A stretch of DNA of 64,000 nt from positions 2,542,001 through 2,606,000 of the forward strand of contig NZ_JBGBPY010000001.1 in the NCBI RefSeq assembly GCF_041107455.1. The letters run 5' to 3'. The DNA is from Rhodanobacter humi. GTDB lineage: Bacteria; Pseudomonadota; Gammaproteobacteria; Xanthomonadales; Rhodanobacteraceae. Below, in pieces: positions 8,409-17,119 of the stretch. The position numbers were made by a program, and so were the translations under genes. How positions within the stretch are numbered: position 1 is the stretch's first letter; every line of letters begins with the position of its first letter. The notes beneath the pieces were generated by a model. It had not been told where the DNA came from, did no database searches, and was given only the letters and a program-made list of their open reading frames with translations.

Positions 8409-8957
8409 TTACTGGTAGGTAAAGGTGATGCTGGCGCTGGTGCTGACCAAGCCGGCCGTCGCCGCGCCCGTGGCGTAGTACTGGGCGGCCAGGTTGGTGC
8501 TGCCCGAACCGCTGCTGAGCGTGACCAAGGGGGCATTGGTGTCGTTGCCGACGTTGATGGCGCTGCCGCTGGTGCCGCCGGCCAGCAACTGGACCTCGAC
8601 GTTGCTGGCGTAGGAGGCGCCGGTGGCATTCTTGAGGTTGCCATCGGCGGCGTTGTTGGTGCCGGTTATGAAGCTCAGCTGCGCCTTGGTGGCATTGGCA
8701 TCGCAGCCGCTGAGGTTGAGGGTGAACGCGGTGGCACCCGCCTTGGTGCCGCTGGCGGCCAGGCTCGACGTCATGACAGGGGTCAGGGTCACGGTATTGC
8801 CGGCGCCGCCATTGACGGTGACCGTGCAGGTGTCCTGGAGCACCTTGCCGTTGATGTTGATGGTGCCGGTGTTGACGGTCGCTGCACGGGCCGCCGGCAG
8901 GAAAGCCACCGCGCCGAGGACGGCGACGAGGGCGGTGGAAAGTAGCGTCTTGGTCAT
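8409..8957 (-). CDS. major type 1 fimbrial subunit (pilin)
   Basis: A 182-residue secreted pilin, first gene of the operon. The signal peptide ends at ARA (about residue 25). The mature protein starts with TVNTGTININGKVLQDTCTV, the standard pilin opening with the first Cys; the second Cys is in LSGCDANAT. The conserved penultimate-Tyr/aromatic end is present (STSASITFTYQ). The ATG at 8957 has an AAGGAAA ribosome site; a longer reading frame upstream has no signal peptide and is rejected. Expression is probably from the long upstream gap that carries a CRP-like half palindrome. Confidence 0.92.
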   Translation of the reverse strand: MTKTLLSTALVAVLGAVAFLPAARAATVNTGTININGKVLQDTCTVTVNGGAGNTVTLTPVMTSSLAASGTKAGATAFTLNLSGCDANATKAQLSFITGTNNAADGNLKNATGASYASNVEVQLLAGGTSGSAINVGNDTNAPLVTLSSGSGSTNLAAQYYATGAATAGLVSTSASITFTYQ

Positions 8958-9097
8958 GGTGTTTCCTTGGGTTTGCGAGTTGTGTTGGTCGGTTTGCAAC
9001 AGCTTGTCGGTGTTCCATGGCGGACTTGCGGTGCCACTCTTCCAACAGGCGGTGAGGCAAGCTGTCGTGGAGGGGCAGAGCAAAGACTGGGCCAAAG

Positions 9098-9113
9098 TGT
9101 GATGCACTTCCCA
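9098..9113. promoter_or_regulatory. CRP/Clp-like site upstream of the pilin gene
   Basis: TGTGA-N6-TCCCA, one mismatch from the CRP/Clp palindrome, about 141 bp upstream of the pilin start. The surrounding bases AAGTGTGATG are the same as at the perfect site 3124-3133 in front of the orphan pilin-like gene, which suggests co-regulation. Confidence 0.45.
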
Positions 9114-9495
9114 TTTTACGGTCCCGGCAAGCCATTTTTGGTGGAGGTCATGAGCGTCATACGCCAGCAAGTAATTGCGATTTGCCGTACGTTTGCGCCA
9201 AATGCGTGCATTTGGTCGACAATCGATGATTTTCCACGTTCCAAACGCGCGACTGGCCCATTTGCCGCAGCTGGAGGCGGTTGGGCATCGAGACTGCTGA
9301 CTGGTGCCGCTGGCTGAACCGTGGCTTTCCCGATGGCGTGAGGTCCAATCGCGATCGAGCTCCAGACGCCTGCTTCGGAGGGAGTGGTAGCCCGGTTTCT
9401 GTGCCCCTTGACGTCAATAAATGACACAGCGCCCTTGGATCGCCGAGTCCGCAGAAGCGGCTGGGCCCGTCTGGTGCCTCCCTAACCATGAAAGA

Positions 9496-9559
9496 TGTAA
9501 AGCACGCTTGACAGGCTGCGGAGGGCCACTTACGCTGCGCATGTAAAGGTCGCTTTACA
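9496..9559 (+). promoter_or_regulatory. promoter with two 18-bp operator palindromes
   Basis: Two related palindromes, TGTAAAGCACGCTTGACA (9496-9513, one arm imperfect) and TGTAAAGGTCGCTTTACA (9542-9559, perfect), with starts 46 bp apart. The first supplies a TTGACA -35 (9508-9513); 17 bases on is a weak -10, TACGCT (9531-9536). The second operator sits over the likely transcription start and ends 17 bases before the ATG. A repressor, plausibly the XRE protein of the same operon, could block the promoter. Confidence 0.6.
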
Positions 9560-9576
9560 AATACGGAGGGGATTCC

Positions 9577-10500
9577 ATGCGCAATACGGTCAAGACGGTG
9601 TTCCACGTCCTGCTGGCGTCTTCGCTGCTGGTTGCCGGCAGCGCCTGGACGGCGTCGGCGGTGGCCGCCACCAGCGGCCAGGTCGGCACGCTGAAGTTCG
9701 AGGTGCACGGCACGCAGGGCCGGCCGGTGATCCTGATCCCGGGCCTGGAGGGTGGCCCGTGGGTGTGGAAGGACACCATCGCGCGGCTGGAAAAGAACCA
9801 CGTGGTCTACGCGGTGACGCTGGCCGGCTTCGACGGCATGCCGGCGCCGGCGCGCAAGACCGGGCTGATCGACCAGGCGGACACCTCGCTGTTGCAGCTG
9901 ATCGAGCAGCGCCACATCGACCGGCCGGTGCTGGTCGGCCACAGCTTGGGCGGCACGCTGGCGCTGCGCTTCGCGGGCGAGCACCCAAAACTGGTTTCCG
10001 GTGTGGTGGCGGTGGATGGCCTGCCGATCTTTCCCGGCATGGACCGGGTGAGCGCGGAGCAACGTCAGGCGATCGCCGAGCGCACGCGCACGCAGATGGC
10101 GGCAATGACGCCGGCGCAATTCCAGGCAGCGGCGCTGGCCTACATGCAACACGTCGGCGTGATCGATCCGAAGCTGGCAGAGCAATACGCGCCGATGAAC
10201 GCACGCAGCGACATCGCGGCCACCGCCGAATACATGAGCGAGGACATGGCGGCCGACTATCGCCCGCTGCTGAAGCAGGCGGACGTGCCGATCCTGGAAA
10301 TCTCGCCGTACCACGCGCCGGATTTTGCCAAGCCGCCGCTGCAGCTCAGCGAGGCGCAGAAGACTGCGTACTACCAGAGCCTGCTGGCGGATGCGCCGCA
10401 CGCGAAGGTGGTGTCGATATCGCCCGCGCGGCATTTCGTGATGTTCGACCAGCCGGCGAAATTCCAGCAGGCGCTGGACGATTTCCTGAAGACACTCTGA
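9577..10500 (+). CDS. secreted alpha/beta hydrolase
   Basis: A 307-residue alpha/beta-hydrolase with a signal peptide (cleavage near AVAAT, residue 31). Seen are the oxyanion segment LIPGLEGG, the nucleophile elbow GHSLGG with Ser about 123, a candidate Asp in VVAVDG, and a C-terminal His in ARHFVMFDQ. The substrate is unknown (esterase, lipase or peptidase-like). It is the first gene behind the twin operators, with ribosome site GGAGGGG, and heads a seven-gene run. Confidence 0.75.
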   Translation: MRNTVKTVFHVLLASSLLVAGSAWTASAVAATSGQVGTLKFEVHGTQGRPVILIPGLEGGPWVWKDTIARLEKNHVVYAVTLAGFDGMPAPARKTGLIDQADTSLLQLIEQRHIDRPVLVGHSLGGTLALRFAGEHPKLVSGVVAVDGLPIFPGMDRVSAEQRQAIAERTRTQMAAMTPAQFQAAALAYMQHVGVIDPKLAEQYAPMNARSDIAATAEYMSEDMAADYRPLLKQADVPILEISPYHAPDFAKPPLQLSEAQKTAYYQSLLADAPHAKVVSISPARHFVMFDQPAKFQQALDDFLKTL

Positions 10501-10509
10501 GGCTCAGGC

Positions 10510-11121
10510 ATGTCGCGCATGAACAACAAGCGGTACGAACGGCAGGTGATGCTGAGCATGGCGATCTACATGGTCGTGCTGTTCGCGGCCAACCCGCTGC
10601 TGCACGCCACCCGCAGCTTGTCGCTGAAGGCCTTGCTGGCGCTGGTGCCGGTGCTGCCGGTGCTCTATGTGATCGCCTTGATGTGGCGGCGCATCCGCGA
10701 CAGCGACGAGCTGGAGCAGCGCACGAACCTGGTGGCGCTCGGCGTGGCTGCGGCGCTGGTGTCCGCGCTCAGCCTGGTCGGCGGTTTCCTGTCCGCCGGC
10801 GGGGTGGTGCAGTTGAAGGGCGACGTGCTGATCTGGGTGTTCCCGGTGCTGATGGTGGGCTACGGCGGCGCGTACAAGTGGGTGTCGCGCCGCTACGGCG
10901 TGGACTCGGTGTGCGCCGAGGATGGCAGCGCCTGGGTGCCGTGGTACTTCGCTGGGATCGGCCTGTCGATGCTGGTCTTCGGGTTGTACCTGTGGCACCA
11001 GAACCGCCCGGGCTCGGCGGTGGTGATGTTCGCCGCGGCGCTGTTCTTCATCGCGATGGGCACCTGGGTGTGGCGCCGGCGCGTGCGTGCGCGCCGGCTG
11101 GCCGAGCATGGCGGCGCATGA
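10510..11121 (+). CDS. unknown integral membrane protein
   Basis: A 203-residue protein with about six hydrophobic segments arranged in pairs, and basic ends (MSRMNNKRYERQ and RRRVRARR). I recognise no named family. Its stop overlaps the start of the small XRE regulator (ATGA). Membrane protein plus tiny XRE regulator is a recurring pair in bacteria, so the membrane protein may sense or modulate signal for the regulator; this is inference. Confidence 0.6.
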   Translation: MSRMNNKRYERQVMLSMAIYMVVLFAANPLLHATRSLSLKALLALVPVLPVLYVIALMWRRIRDSDELEQRTNLVALGVAAALVSALSLVGGFLSAGGVVQLKGDVLIWVFPVLMVGYGGAYKWVSRRYGVDSVCAEDGSAWVPWYFAGIGLSMLVFGLYLWHQNRPGSAVVMFAAALFFIAMGTWVWRRRVRARRLAEHGGA

Positions 11122-11312
11122 ACAACCACGTGCGCGAACTGCGCGGCGAACAGGGCTGGTCGCAGGCGGATCTCGCCGAGCGGCTGGAAGTGTCGCGGCA
11201 GACGGTCAATGCGATCGAAACGGGCAAATACGACCCCAGCCTGCCGCTGGCGTTCAAGATCGCGAAGCTGTTTGGACGTCCGATCGAGGCGATCTTCGAG
11301 CCGGGCGAATGA
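11118..11312 (+). CDS. small XRE-family HTH regulator
   Basis: A 64-residue stand-alone helix-turn-helix protein. The HTH spans ELRGEQGWSQADLAERLEVS and the recognition helix RQTVNAIETGKYDPS, a very typical short XRE/Cro-like sequence (YozG-like), followed by LAFKIAKLFGRPIEAIFEPGE. There is no effector domain. It overlaps the genes on either side by four bases. A dimer is the likely reader of the two palindromes at 9496-9559, making the operon self-regulated; this is inferred from position. Confidence 0.85.
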   Translation: MNNHVRELRGEQGWSQADLAERLEVSRQTVNAIETGKYDPSLPLAFKIAKLFGRPIEAIFEPGE

Positions 11313-12934
11313 GTGAATCGGCGGGAGACGGACATGGCAAGGGGAAATCGCACATGAGAGTGAGTGGACGCACGGCCTTGCGCATCGCCATCGTGGCGGC
11401 GGGACTGGCCTTCCTGGGCTGGAACCAGTGGCGCGCGCATCACGCGGCGGAAACCGGGAGCGCGCAGACGACGGAGGCCACCGCGACGACGAGCGCCGCC
11501 GCGGTGACACCCGCGCCGCCGCGCACCTGGAAACTCGGTTCGCTCACGCTGACCGCATGCACCCTGGGCCAGCCGAACAGCGGCCTGAGCACCGCGGCCT
11601 GGTGCGGCACGCTGGCGGTGCCGGAGAACCGCGCCGAGCCGCAGGGCCGCAGGATTGACCTGAAGCTGGCGGTGTTGCGTTCCAGCGCGCAGGTCGCGAG
11701 TCCGGACATGCTGGCCTTCCTCGCCGGCGGTCCGGGGCAGGCGGCCACCGATTACGCCGGGCCGATCGCCGCCATGCTGGAACCGCTGCGCGCGCATCGC
11801 GACATCCTGCTGCTGGACCAGCGCGGCACCGGTGGCTCGAATGCGCTGGACTGCAAGAGCGACGACAAGAGTGCGGCGAGCGACGACTCCGGCTTCGATC
11901 CCGCCAAGCTGCGCGCCGAGGCGGCGGCCTGCCTGAAACAGGTGGAGACGCATGCCGATCCGCGCTACTACACCACCAGCGACGCGGTGCAGGACCTGGA
12001 CGACGTGCGCCGCGCGCTGGGCGTGCCGGAGTTCGACCTGGTCGGCGTTTCCTACGGCACGCGGGTGGCGCAGCAGTACGCCGGGCGCCATCCCGATGCG
12101 GTGCGCAGCATGGTGCTGGACAGCACGGTGCCAAACAGCGTGGTGCTGGGCGAGGATTTCGCGCAGAACCTCGACGACGCGCTGAAGGCGCAGTTCGCGC
12201 GCTGCGACGCCGACACTGCCTGCAAGCAGCGCTTCGGCCACCCGTACCAGACGCTGGTGCAGCTGCGCGATGCGCTGCGCGCGAACCCGCATCCGGTCAG
12301 CTTCCGCGATCCGGAGACCTACCAGACCGTGCAGCGCGTGCTGAGCGAGGACGCGCTGGTCAGCGTGGTGCGCATGTTCGCCTACACGCCGCCCACCGCT
12401 GCGCTGCTGCCGCTGTCGATCGATGCCGCCGCACACGGCGACGTGGGCCCGCTGCTGGGCCAGGCCAAGCTGTTGACCGTGGACATGGCCGACCTCGCCG
12501 GCAGCGGCATGTCGTACTCGGTGATCTGTAGCGAGGATGCTGACCTGCTCACCGCGCGCCCGCAGGATGCGGACACCCTGCTCGGCAACCACATGGTCGA
12601 TGCCTACAAAGCGATCTGTTCGGTCTGGCCCAAGGGCACGCGGCCGATGGATTTCCACCAGCCGCTCAAGACCGCCAAGCCGGTGCTGCTGCTGGCCGGC
12701 CAGTACGACCCGGTGACGCCGCCGCGTTATGCCGAGGAAGTGGCGAAGTCGCTGTCGAATGCGCGCGTGCTGCTGTTCAAGGGTCAGGGTCACAGCGTGC
12801 TGGCGACCGGTTGCGGACCGCAGCTGGTGCAGCACTTCGTCGAGCACCTCGACCCGAAGACGCTGGACGCGGGCTGCCTCGACCGCTTGCAACCCACACC
12901 CTTCTTCATCGACTTCAATGGAGCCACGCCATGA
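11309..12934 (+). CDS. TAP-like alpha/beta hydrolase (S33-type aminopeptidase family)
   Basis: A membrane-anchored or secreted hydrolase of about 541 residues. After one N-terminal hydrophobic helix (RIAIVAAGLAFLGW) comes an alpha/beta-hydrolase fold: GGPGQAATDYAG, DQRGTGGSNALDC, nucleophile GVSYGTR (Ser about 249), and a C-terminal TAP-like domain with AGQYDPVTPP and the catalytic-type His in GQGHSVLATG. Relatives are tripeptidyl or prolyl aminopeptidases of Streptomyces and Xanthomonads. The ATG at 11309 continues the chain of ATGA overlaps; the ATG at 11354 has a better ribosome site (AAGGGG) and is the alternative. Confidence 0.8.
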   Translation: MSESAGDGHGKGKSHMRVSGRTALRIAIVAAGLAFLGWNQWRAHHAAETGSAQTTEATATTSAAAVTPAPPRTWKLGSLTLTACTLGQPNSGLSTAAWCGTLAVPENRAEPQGRRIDLKLAVLRSSAQVASPDMLAFLAGGPGQAATDYAGPIAAMLEPLRAHRDILLLDQRGTGGSNALDCKSDDKSAASDDSGFDPAKLRAEAAACLKQVETHADPRYYTTSDAVQDLDDVRRALGVPEFDLVGVSYGTRVAQQYAGRHPDAVRSMVLDSTVPNSVVLGEDFAQNLDDALKAQFARCDADTACKQRFGHPYQTLVQLRDALRANPHPVSFRDPETYQTVQRVLSEDALVSVVRMFAYTPPTAALLPLSIDAAAHGDVGPLLGQAKLLTVDMADLAGSGMSYSVICSEDADLLTARPQDADTLLGNHMVDAYKAICSVWPKGTRPMDFHQPLKTAKPVLLLAGQYDPVTPPRYAEEVAKSLSNARVLLFKGQGHSVLATGCGPQLVQHFVEHLDPKTLDAGCLDRLQPTPFFIDFNGATP

Positions 12935-13104
12935 GCAAGCCCCAAGTGCCGGCGAGCGCCGTGCTGTTGGCCGCGGCTTTCATCGCCGCCGCCGTGCTGG
13001 ATGCGCCGCAGGTCATCACCCAGGTCCTGCTGCCCTTGCTGGTCGCGTTTTCCGTGCTGACCGGCAGGCGGGGCACCTGTTTCAAGCGGGGGGAGCAGCC
13101 GTGA
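12931..13104 (+). CDS. small membrane protein
   Basis: A 57-residue peptide with two hydrophobic stretches (VLLAAAFIAAAVL and VLLPLLVAFSVLTG) and a basic tail RRGTCFKRGEQP. No family recognised. It starts within the stop of the TAP-like hydrolase gene (ATGA) and its stop overlaps the GTG of natA (GTGA). That position suggests a small accessory subunit of the exporter or a membrane anchor. Confidence 0.55.
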   Translation: MSKPQVPASAVLLAAAFIAAAVLDAPQVITQVLLPLLVAFSVLTGRRGTCFKRGEQP

Positions 13105-13835
13105 TCGAAGTCAGGGATCTGCACAAGGCCTTCGGCAGCGTCAAGGCGGTCGATGGCGTCGGCTTCACCGCCCGCGACGGCGAGATCACCGGCCTGCTGG
13201 GCCCCAACGGCGCCGGCAAGACCACCACGTTGCGCATGCTCTACACGCTGATGACGCCGGACCGCGGCCAGGTGCTGGTGGACGGCATCGACGCCGTCGC
13301 CGACCCGCTGGCGGTGCGCCGCACGCTGGGCGTGCTGCCGGATGCGCGCGGACTGTACAAGCGGCTTACCGCGCGCGAGAACATCGAATACTTCGCGCGC
13401 CTGCAGGGCCTGGACGAAGCCGTGCTGCGCACGCGGCAGGAAGCGCTGGTAAACGCGCTGGAAATGCGCGACATCCTCGATCGCCGCACCGAGGGCTTCT
13501 CGCAGGGCCAGCGGGTGAAGACCGCGATCGCCCGCGCGCTGATCCACGACCCGCGCAACGTGATCCTCGACGAGCCCACCAATGGCCTCGACGTGATGGC
13601 CACGCGCGGCCTGCGCCGCTTCATGCAGCAGCTCAAGGGCGAGGGGCGCTGCGTGCTGTTCTCCAGCCACATCATGCAGGAGGTGGCGGCGCTGTGCGAT
13701 CGCATCGTGGTGATCGCGCGCGGCCGCGTGGTGGCCGACGAGACGCCCGATGCCCTCAGGGCGCAGACCGGCGAAACCAACCTGGAGGATGCCTTCGTGA
13801 AGATCATCGGCAGCGAGGAGGGCCTCGCCGCATGA
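13101..13835 (+). CDS. natA: ABC transporter ATP-binding protein, NatA type
   Basis: A 244-residue ABC ATPase. Walker A GPNGAGKTT, Q-loop GVLPDARGLYKRLTARENI, signature FSQGQRVK, Walker B NVILDEPTNGLD and switch His FSSHIMQEV are all present. Together with the next gene it matches the NatAB arrangement, first described as a sodium extruder in Bacillus; many relatives export other cargo. The GTG start overlaps the previous stop and its own stop overlaps natB, so the two are translationally coupled. Confidence 0.88.
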   Translation: MIEVRDLHKAFGSVKAVDGVGFTARDGEITGLLGPNGAGKTTTLRMLYTLMTPDRGQVLVDGIDAVADPLAVRRTLGVLPDARGLYKRLTARENIEYFARLQGLDEAVLRTRQEALVNALEMRDILDRRTEGFSQGQRVKTAIARALIHDPRNVILDEPTNGLDVMATRGLRRFMQQLKGEGRCVLFSSHIMQEVAALCDRIVVIARGRVVADETPDALRAQTGETNLEDAFVKIIGSEEGLAA

Positions 13836-15040
13836 GTACCGTCATGGCTTCGAAAGCGCGCCGCGCCGGCACCGCGTTCACCGTGTTCCTGAAGGAAGTG
13901 CGCGAGAACCTGCGCGACCGTCGCACGCTGACCAGCGCCTTCCTCACCGGCCCGCTGCTGGGCCCGCTGATCTTCGTGATGCTGGTCAGCATGCAGGTCA
14001 ACCGCGAACTGGACAAGGCCGACCAACCGCTGCACGTGCCGGTGATCGGCGCGCAGTACGCGCCGAACCTGGTCGACGCGCTGAAGGAGGGCGGCATCGT
14101 GCCGGATACGCCGGTGGCCGATCCCGGCCTGGCCGTGCACAAGCAGGATGCCGACGTGGCGCTGCGCATCGCCGCCGACTACGGCAAGGCCTGGCGCAAG
14201 GGCGAGCCGGTGCAGGTGGAGCTGTTCTACGACTCCTCGCGGCGCGACACCGCCGGCGCGGTGGAGCGGGTAAGCAGGCTGGTGGAAACCTACGCCCGCC
14301 AGCAGGGCGCGATGCGGCTGGTGGCGCGCGGCCTGTCGCCGGGCACGGCGTGGCCGGTGCAGGTGGCCCGGCGCGACCAGGCCACGCCGCAGTCGCGCGC
14401 GGTGCTGATGTTCGCGATGCTGCCGTACTTCTTCATCATCACGCTGTTCATGGGCGGCATGTACCTCGCGATCGACCTTACCGCCGGCGAGCGTGAGCGG
14501 CAGTCGCTGGAACCGCTGTTCGCGAACCCGGTGGCGCGCTGGAAGATCCTCGTCGGCAAGCTCGCGGCGATCTGCGCGTTCTCGCTGGCCAGCCTCGCAA
14601 TCACCCTGCTCGCGTTCGCGGTGGTGGGCCGCTTCATCCCCGCCGAGAAGCTGGGCATGGAGCTGGACCTGGGCTGGCACTTCGCCGGCACCGTGCTGCT
14701 GCTGATGCTGCCGCTGGTGCTGCTGCTGGCTGCGCTGCAGACCCTGGTGGCCGCGTTTGCAAAGAGCTACCGCGAGGCGCAGACCTACATCTCGCTGCTG
14801 CTGATGGTGCCCTTGATCCCCAGCGCGCTGCTGGCCTTCCTGCCGATCAAGGCGCAGGCGTGGATGTACGCGGTGCCGCTCTTGGGCCAGAACCTCGGCA
14901 TCATGCAGCAGCTGCGCGGCGACGGCGTCAGCGGCGAGCAGTTCGCGCTGTGCCTCGCCGGCACCTTGGCGGCGGCGCTGGTGGCGGTGGGTGTCACCGC
15001 GCAGCTGTACCGCTCGGAGAAGCTGGCGATTTCGGGCTGA
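13832..15040 (+). CDS. natB: ABC transporter permease, NatB type
   Basis: A 402-residue permease with one N-terminal helix, a large extracytoplasmic domain (residues about 50-190) and a C-terminal block of five to six helices, the NatB/ABC-2 layout. The cytoplasmic DLTAGERERQSLEPLFANPV segment is characteristic of NatB. It is the last gene of the seven-gene run; a REP element follows directly and probably marks the transcript end. Confidence 0.88.
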   Translation: MSTVMASKARRAGTAFTVFLKEVRENLRDRRTLTSAFLTGPLLGPLIFVMLVSMQVNRELDKADQPLHVPVIGAQYAPNLVDALKEGGIVPDTPVADPGLAVHKQDADVALRIAADYGKAWRKGEPVQVELFYDSSRRDTAGAVERVSRLVETYARQQGAMRLVARGLSPGTAWPVQVARRDQATPQSRAVLMFAMLPYFFIITLFMGGMYLAIDLTAGERERQSLEPLFANPVARWKILVGKLAAICAFSLASLAITLLAFAVVGRFIPAEKLGMELDLGWHFAGTVLLLMLPLVLLLAALQTLVAAFAKSYREAQTYISLLLMVPLIPSALLAFLPIKAQAWMYAVPLLGQNLGIMQQLRGDGVSGEQFALCLAGTLAAALVAVGVTAQLYRSEKLAISG

Positions 15041-15051
15041 TTTCCGAAGCG

Positions 15052-15130
15052 TGTAGGAGCGCACCCTGTGCGCGATTGCCTCGGCGCTGATCGAGGCCAA
15101 AGCCATCGCGCACAGGGTGCGCTCCTACAG
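15052..15130. repeat. GTAG-headed REP inverted pair (family 1)
   Basis: Same unit as at 141-215 and 34701-34777: two inverted GTAGGAGCGCACCCTGTGCG arms around a loop. It separates the convergent natB and alpha/beta-hydrolase genes. Confidence 0.85.
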
Positions 15131-15133
15131 CAA

Positions 15134-16003
15134 TCAGGCGCGGTGTTGGCCTGAATCAGCGGCGTAACGCAGTAGCCATTGCGCCACCGCCTGCGGCTGT
15201 TCCAGCTGCAGGTGGTGGCCGCCGGCCAGGTGCTCCACTGCGATGCGCGGCACGCAAGCGGCGCGCGCGGCCATCATCGCCGCGGGCAGGTAGGGCGTGG
15301 CGGGTTGCGCCAGCAGCAGCGCGGTGGGCGCCTCGATACCGGCGAGCAGGGCCAGGATCTGCGACTCGGCCAGCCGGACCGCGGTGGGGCGCGTGAGGCG
15401 CGGATCGCTGCGCCATTGCCAGCCACCTTCGATTTCCCGCAGGCCACGCTCCACGATGGGGCGGGCCAGTTCCGCGGCCAGGCCGCTGGCCACGGCGCGG
15501 GCACGGGCGGCCTGCTCGGCGTCGCGGAACACGCGCAGCGCCTTGCCGTTCGCGGGCGGCGCAGCCAGCGCGTCGCGATAGCGTTGCAGCGTGTGCGAGC
15601 CGTCGTCGCCCAGCGGCCCCAGCCCCTCGATCAGCCACAAGTGATCGATCCGCCCCGGTGCCGCGGCGGCCACCAGCGAGGCGATGCCGGCGCCCAGCGA
15701 GTGGCCGAGCAGGCTGCATCGCGGCAGTGCCAGCGCGTCGAGCGCGGCCAGCACGGCACGCACATGGTCGAGGAAGTGGTAACCGGCACCCGCAGGCAGA
15801 TGATCCGAGTGGCCGTGGCCAGGCAGTTCCAGCGCGATCACGCGGCAGTGCGGGGCGAGCAGCGGCGCAAGCAGGGCGAAGCTGTCGGCATTGTCCAGCC
15901 AGCCGTGCAGGGCGACGAGCGGCGGTGCCTCGGGTTCACCCCATTCCAGTGCGGCGAGCGTGAGGTGGGGCAGGACGATGCGGCGTTCGCGCGGGGCGTT
16001 CAC
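15134..16003 (-). CDS. alpha/beta hydrolase
   Basis: A 289-residue cytoplasmic alpha/beta-hydrolase. Motifs: LHGWLDNADSF (oxyanion region), ELPGHGHSDH, nucleophile elbow GHSLGAG, a C-terminal His in LAGGHHLQLEQP. It starts at a GTG that overlaps the hemH stop (GTGA), so it is co-translated with ferrochelatase. The substrate is unknown; the sequence belongs to the large MhpC/YcjY-like group. Confidence 0.8.
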   Translation of the reverse strand: MNAPRERRIVLPHLTLAALEWGEPEAPPLVALHGWLDNADSFALLAPLLAPHCRVIALELPGHGHSDHLPAGAGYHFLDHVRAVLAALDALALPRCSLLGHSLGAGIASLVAAAAPGRIDHLWLIEGLGPLGDDGSHTLQRYRDALAAPPANGKALRVFRDAEQAARARAVASGLAAELARPIVERGLREIEGGWQWRSDPRLTRPTAVRLAESQILALLAGIEAPTALLLAQPATPYLPAAMMAARAACVPRIAVEHLAGGHHLQLEQPQAVAQWLLRYAADSGQHRA

Positions 16004-17034
16004 ACCGGCCAGCCGGCGAGGTGGCGGCGTACCAGCGCGGCCAGGCTGTGCGCCTGCTCCGCGCCGTCGTTGAGCGCAGGGATGTAGCGCAGCTTCTCGC
16101 CGCCGGCGGCGGTGAAGAAATCGCGGTTCTGCATCGCGATCTCCTCCAGCGTCTCCAGGCAGTCCACCGCGAAGCCGGGGCAGGCCACGTCGAGCCGTTG
16201 CGCGCCTTCGGCGGCCAGCTGGCGCACGGTGGCGTCGGTATAGGGTTCCAGCCAGCGCTCGCGGCCCACCCGCGACTGGAAGCTCAGCAGCAGCTGCGAT
16301 TCGTCGAGCTTCAGCCGTTCGCGCAGCAGGCGCGTGGTGGCGCGGCACTGTTCGGCGTAGGGATCGCCGAGGCGCACATAGCGCTCGGGGATGCCATGGA
16401 AGGAAAGCAGCAGCTTGTCGCCCCGTCCGTGTTCGCTCCACCAGCGCTCGATGCTCGCGGCCAGTGCCTCGATGTGGCCGGGATCGGCGTGGTAATCGTT
16501 GATGAAGCGCAGCTCCGGTGGCCAGCGCAGCGCCTTCATCGCGTCGGCCACCGCGTCGATCACCGAGCCGGTGGAGGTGGCCGAATACTGCGGGTACAGC
16601 GGCAGCACCAGCAGGCGGCGCACGCCTTCCTTTTGCAAGGTCTCGATGGTCTTCGCCACCGCCGGCTCGCCGTAGCGCATCGCCAGCGCCACGCGCACGC
16701 CTCCGCCCAGTTCGGCCTGCAGCGCGCGTGCCAGCGCCTCGCTGTGCCAGCGCAGCGGGGAACCTCGTTCGTCCCAGATGCGTCCATAGGCATGCGCGGA
16801 GCGCCGCGGGCGCAGGCGCAGGATCACTCCGTGCAGGATCGGCCACCATTTCCAGCGCGGGTAATCGATCACCCGGCGATCGGACAGGAATTCGGCGAGA
16901 TAAGGCCTGAGCGCCTTGGCGGTGGGCGCCGTGGGCGTGCCCAGGTTGACCAGCAGCACCGCTGTCTGAACGGATGTCGCCGCTGCAGGGATGGAAAGGT
17001 CGGCGGGGCCGGTATAGTGATTGTGGCTGGGCAT
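16000..17034 (-). CDS. hemH: ferrochelatase
   Basis: A 344-residue ferrochelatase, which inserts Fe(II) into protoporphyrin IX to make heme. Seen are LLVNLGTPTAPTAKALRPYL at the N-terminus, the YPQYSATSTGS motif, the LLSFHGIPERYVRLGDPY motif with the catalytic His, SFQSRVGRERWLEPYTD and the C-terminal ACPGFAVDCLETLEEI with the conserved Glu. No iron-sulfur Cys cluster is apparent. The ATG at 17034 is the first that leaves a plausible N-terminus. It is divergent from the SYLF gene. Confidence 0.95.
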   Translation of the reverse strand: MPSHNHYTGPADLSIPAAATSVQTAVLLVNLGTPTAPTAKALRPYLAEFLSDRRVIDYPRWKWWPILHGVILRLRPRRSAHAYGRIWDERGSPLRWHSEALARALQAELGGGVRVALAMRYGEPAVAKTIETLQKEGVRRLLVLPLYPQYSATSTGSVIDAVADAMKALRWPPELRFINDYHADPGHIEALAASIERWWSEHGRGDKLLLSFHGIPERYVRLGDPYAEQCRATTRLLRERLKLDESQLLLSFQSRVGRERWLEPYTDATVRQLAAEGAQRLDVACPGFAVDCLETLEEIAMQNRDFFTAAGGEKLRYIPALNDGAEQAHSLAALVRRHLAGWPV

Positions 17035-17119
17035 CGTGATGCTGGCGGCAAAGCTGCCGCGAGTCTGCCACAACCGCCCCATCCCCACTCCATGGCCCCA
17101 CCCCACGACGGAGCTGCCC

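Larger units (their letters stand above)
8958..9576. other. 619-bp regulatory gap between the fimbrial and hydrolase operons
   Basis: No convincing gene on either strand. It holds the CRP/Clp-like site at 9098-9113, an 18-bp perfect palindrome CCAAATGC-GT-GCATTTGG at 9198-9215 and, next to the hydrolase gene, twin operators with a promoter (9496-9559). Parts of it are less G+C-rich than the coding sequence. Confidence 0.6.
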
